Assembly: GCA_052389755.1 (NCBI GenBank)
Contig: JBQTHP010000066.1
Span: 1-6,686 of the forward strand
Length of the DNA stretch: 6,686 nt
Direction of reading: 5' to 3'
From: JBQTHP01 sp052389755
Lineage (GTDB): Bacteria; Pseudomonadota; Gammaproteobacteria; Steroidobacterales; Steroidobacteraceae
The number at the start of each line of letters is the position of its first letter. Positions within the stretch are counted from its first letter, which is position 1. Made by a program: the position numbers and the translations under genes. This document shows, one piece after another, positions 5,807 through 6,686 of the stretch. A model generated the notes under the pieces. The model was not told the origin of the DNA, did not search any database, and was given only the letters and a program-made list of their open reading frames with translations.

Positions 5807-6686
5807 ATGCTTCGTCACAAGATCCTGCTCGTCACGCTCGCGGCTATCGCCACTGCCTGTGCGGGTCGGGACGCGCAACGCGCCAGCCAGCCGTCGCCGA
5901 CCGTGGCCATCATGACGTTCAACGTCGAGAATCTGTTCGATACCAAGGACGACGCCGGCAAGGACGACCGGACTTTCCTGCCGCTGTCGCTGAAACAGAG
6001 CGACGAGCACCGGCAGGCCTGCAACAAGATCGAGGTGGAGCACTGGCGCGAGCAGTGCCTCCACTGGGACTGGAACGAGGAGATCGTCGAGCGGAAACTG
6101 TCGGTCGTCGCCGCAGCCATCCTGCAGGTCGGCAGCGGCCGCGGCCCCGACGTTCTGGCGCTGCAGGAGGTCGAGAATCTCGACATCCTCGAGCGGCTGC
6201 GGACCGAACACCTGGCAGCGGCGGGTTACGCACCGGCCATACTGATCGAAGGCAACGACGACCGCGGCATCGACGTCGCGTTTCTCACGCGACTCGAGGT
6301 TGTCGAAAAACCAGTGCTGCGCGATATCCCATTCGAAGGCGCACCCAAAGAGCGTGTTGCCGATACGCGCGGCATTCTCGAGGCAACGTTTCGCCTTCCC
6401 GGCGGCGCGCTGCTCACAGGCTACGCCGTGCACTTCCCGGCGCCGTTTCACCCTACCGGGATGCGGGTGTCGGATTATCAATTTCTGAACGAGCTCAAAT
6501 CGTCTTTGCCCGAGGATCGTGCAGCGTTCGCTGCCGGCGATTTCAACACCACCTCGAGAGAGAGCCGCCAGAAATCGATGCTGGAACGGTACGCCCGTCC
6601 GCACTGGATCGTGGTGCACGAACAGGGAAACGTGGGCGCCAAGGGAACCACCTACTACGATCAGGACGACAGCTGGTCGTTTCTCG
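5807..6686 (+). CDS. Endonuclease/exonuclease/phosphatase (EEP) family exported protein, probable lipoprotein, 3' end missing
   Basis: The frame stays open to the right edge, giving 293 visible residues. Residues 1-18 form a signal peptide (basic MLRHK, then ILLVTLAAIA, then ATAC). C18 would be the lipidated cysteine; A15 at -3 is an imperfect lipobox, and A19 at +2 would suit outer-membrane sorting. The mature part has the EEP fold signature: TFNVENLFD (N39), ALQEVEN with the metal-binding E121, RGIDVAFLT (D156), the AVHF strand (H209), and AGDFNTT (D245, N247). The final SDH-type catalytic histidine would lie beyond the window. Members are Mg-dependent phosphodiesterases acting on nucleic acids, phospholipid head groups or phosphoesters; export suggests an extracytoplasmic substrate. 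C72 and C84 fall in an insertion (ACNK...REQC) between the first two motifs and could form a disulfide, fitting export. The family is clear; the substrate cannot be told. Confidence 0.9.
   Translation, partial: MLRHKILLVTLAAIATACAGRDAQRASQPSPTVAIMTFNVENLFDTKDDAGKDDRTFLPLSLKQSDEHRQACNKIEVEHWREQCLHWDWNEEIVERKLSVVAAAILQVGSGRGPDVLALQEVENLDILERLRTEHLAAAGYAPAILIEGNDDRGIDVAFLTRLEVVEKPVLRDIPFEGAPKERVADTRGILEATFRLPGGALLTGYAVHFPAPFHPTGMRVSDYQFLNELKSSLPEDRAAFAAGDFNTTSRESRQKSMLERYARPHWIVVHEQGNVGAKGTTYYDQDDSWSFL

Noticed and set aside
5684..6619. Long minus-strand open frame (311 codons)
   Set aside because: It is the mirror of the EEP gene, whose plus-strand frame carries clear motifs; the minus protein has none, and GC-rich coding DNA often leaves the opposite strand open.

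Overview
The window is a GC-rich stretch of bacterial chromosome, most likely from a member of the Pseudomonadota and possibly a gammaproteobacterium. This rests on base composition, codon use and resemblance of the proteins to families as remembered; no search was run. All five visible complete or partial gene units read on the + strand. No rRNA, tRNA, CRISPR array or transposase was seen.

Region 1 (1-3941) is a tightly packed four-gene operon. It opens with the 3' part of a medium-chain NAD(P)H reductase/dehydrogenase gene that enters from the left edge. After 21 bases comes a large two-part protein (703-2724): an N-terminal ketosynthase of the KAS III type, closest by eye to the StlD/DarB ketosynthases of dialkylresorcinol/cyclohexanedione synthesis, joined by a low-complexity linker to a C-terminal helical domain resembling heme-oxygenase-like diiron enzymes. 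A GTG-started unknown protein with a short hydrophobic segment and a late HExxH motif abuts it (2725-3588). A small three-helix membrane protein resembling DUF2834 follows through an ATGA overlap (3585-3941). Together they look like a small fatty-acyl condensation and oxidation pathway tied to a membrane. The product is unknown, and no carrier protein or aromatase is visible.

Region 2 (3942-4325) is about 384 bases without a convincing gene. Its first part holds GC-rich inverted repeats. Its last 80 bases begin an array of four degenerate tandem repeats with an exact 23-base period that runs into the start codon of the next gene. A good sigma70-type promoter lies inside the array and is so close to the ATG that the mRNA should be leaderless.

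Region 3 (4326-5570) is a lone ATPase of the AAA_14/DUF4143 type, with Walker A and B motifs, a winged-helix-like segment and a C-terminal PD-(D/E)XK-like motif. The repeat array ahead of it is plausibly its control region.

Region 4 (5571-6686) has an intergenic stretch with a perfect 8+2+8 palindrome beside a promoter-like sequence, then the 5' part of a gene for an exported, probably lipid-anchored, endonuclease/exonuclease/phosphatase-family protein that runs off the right edge.
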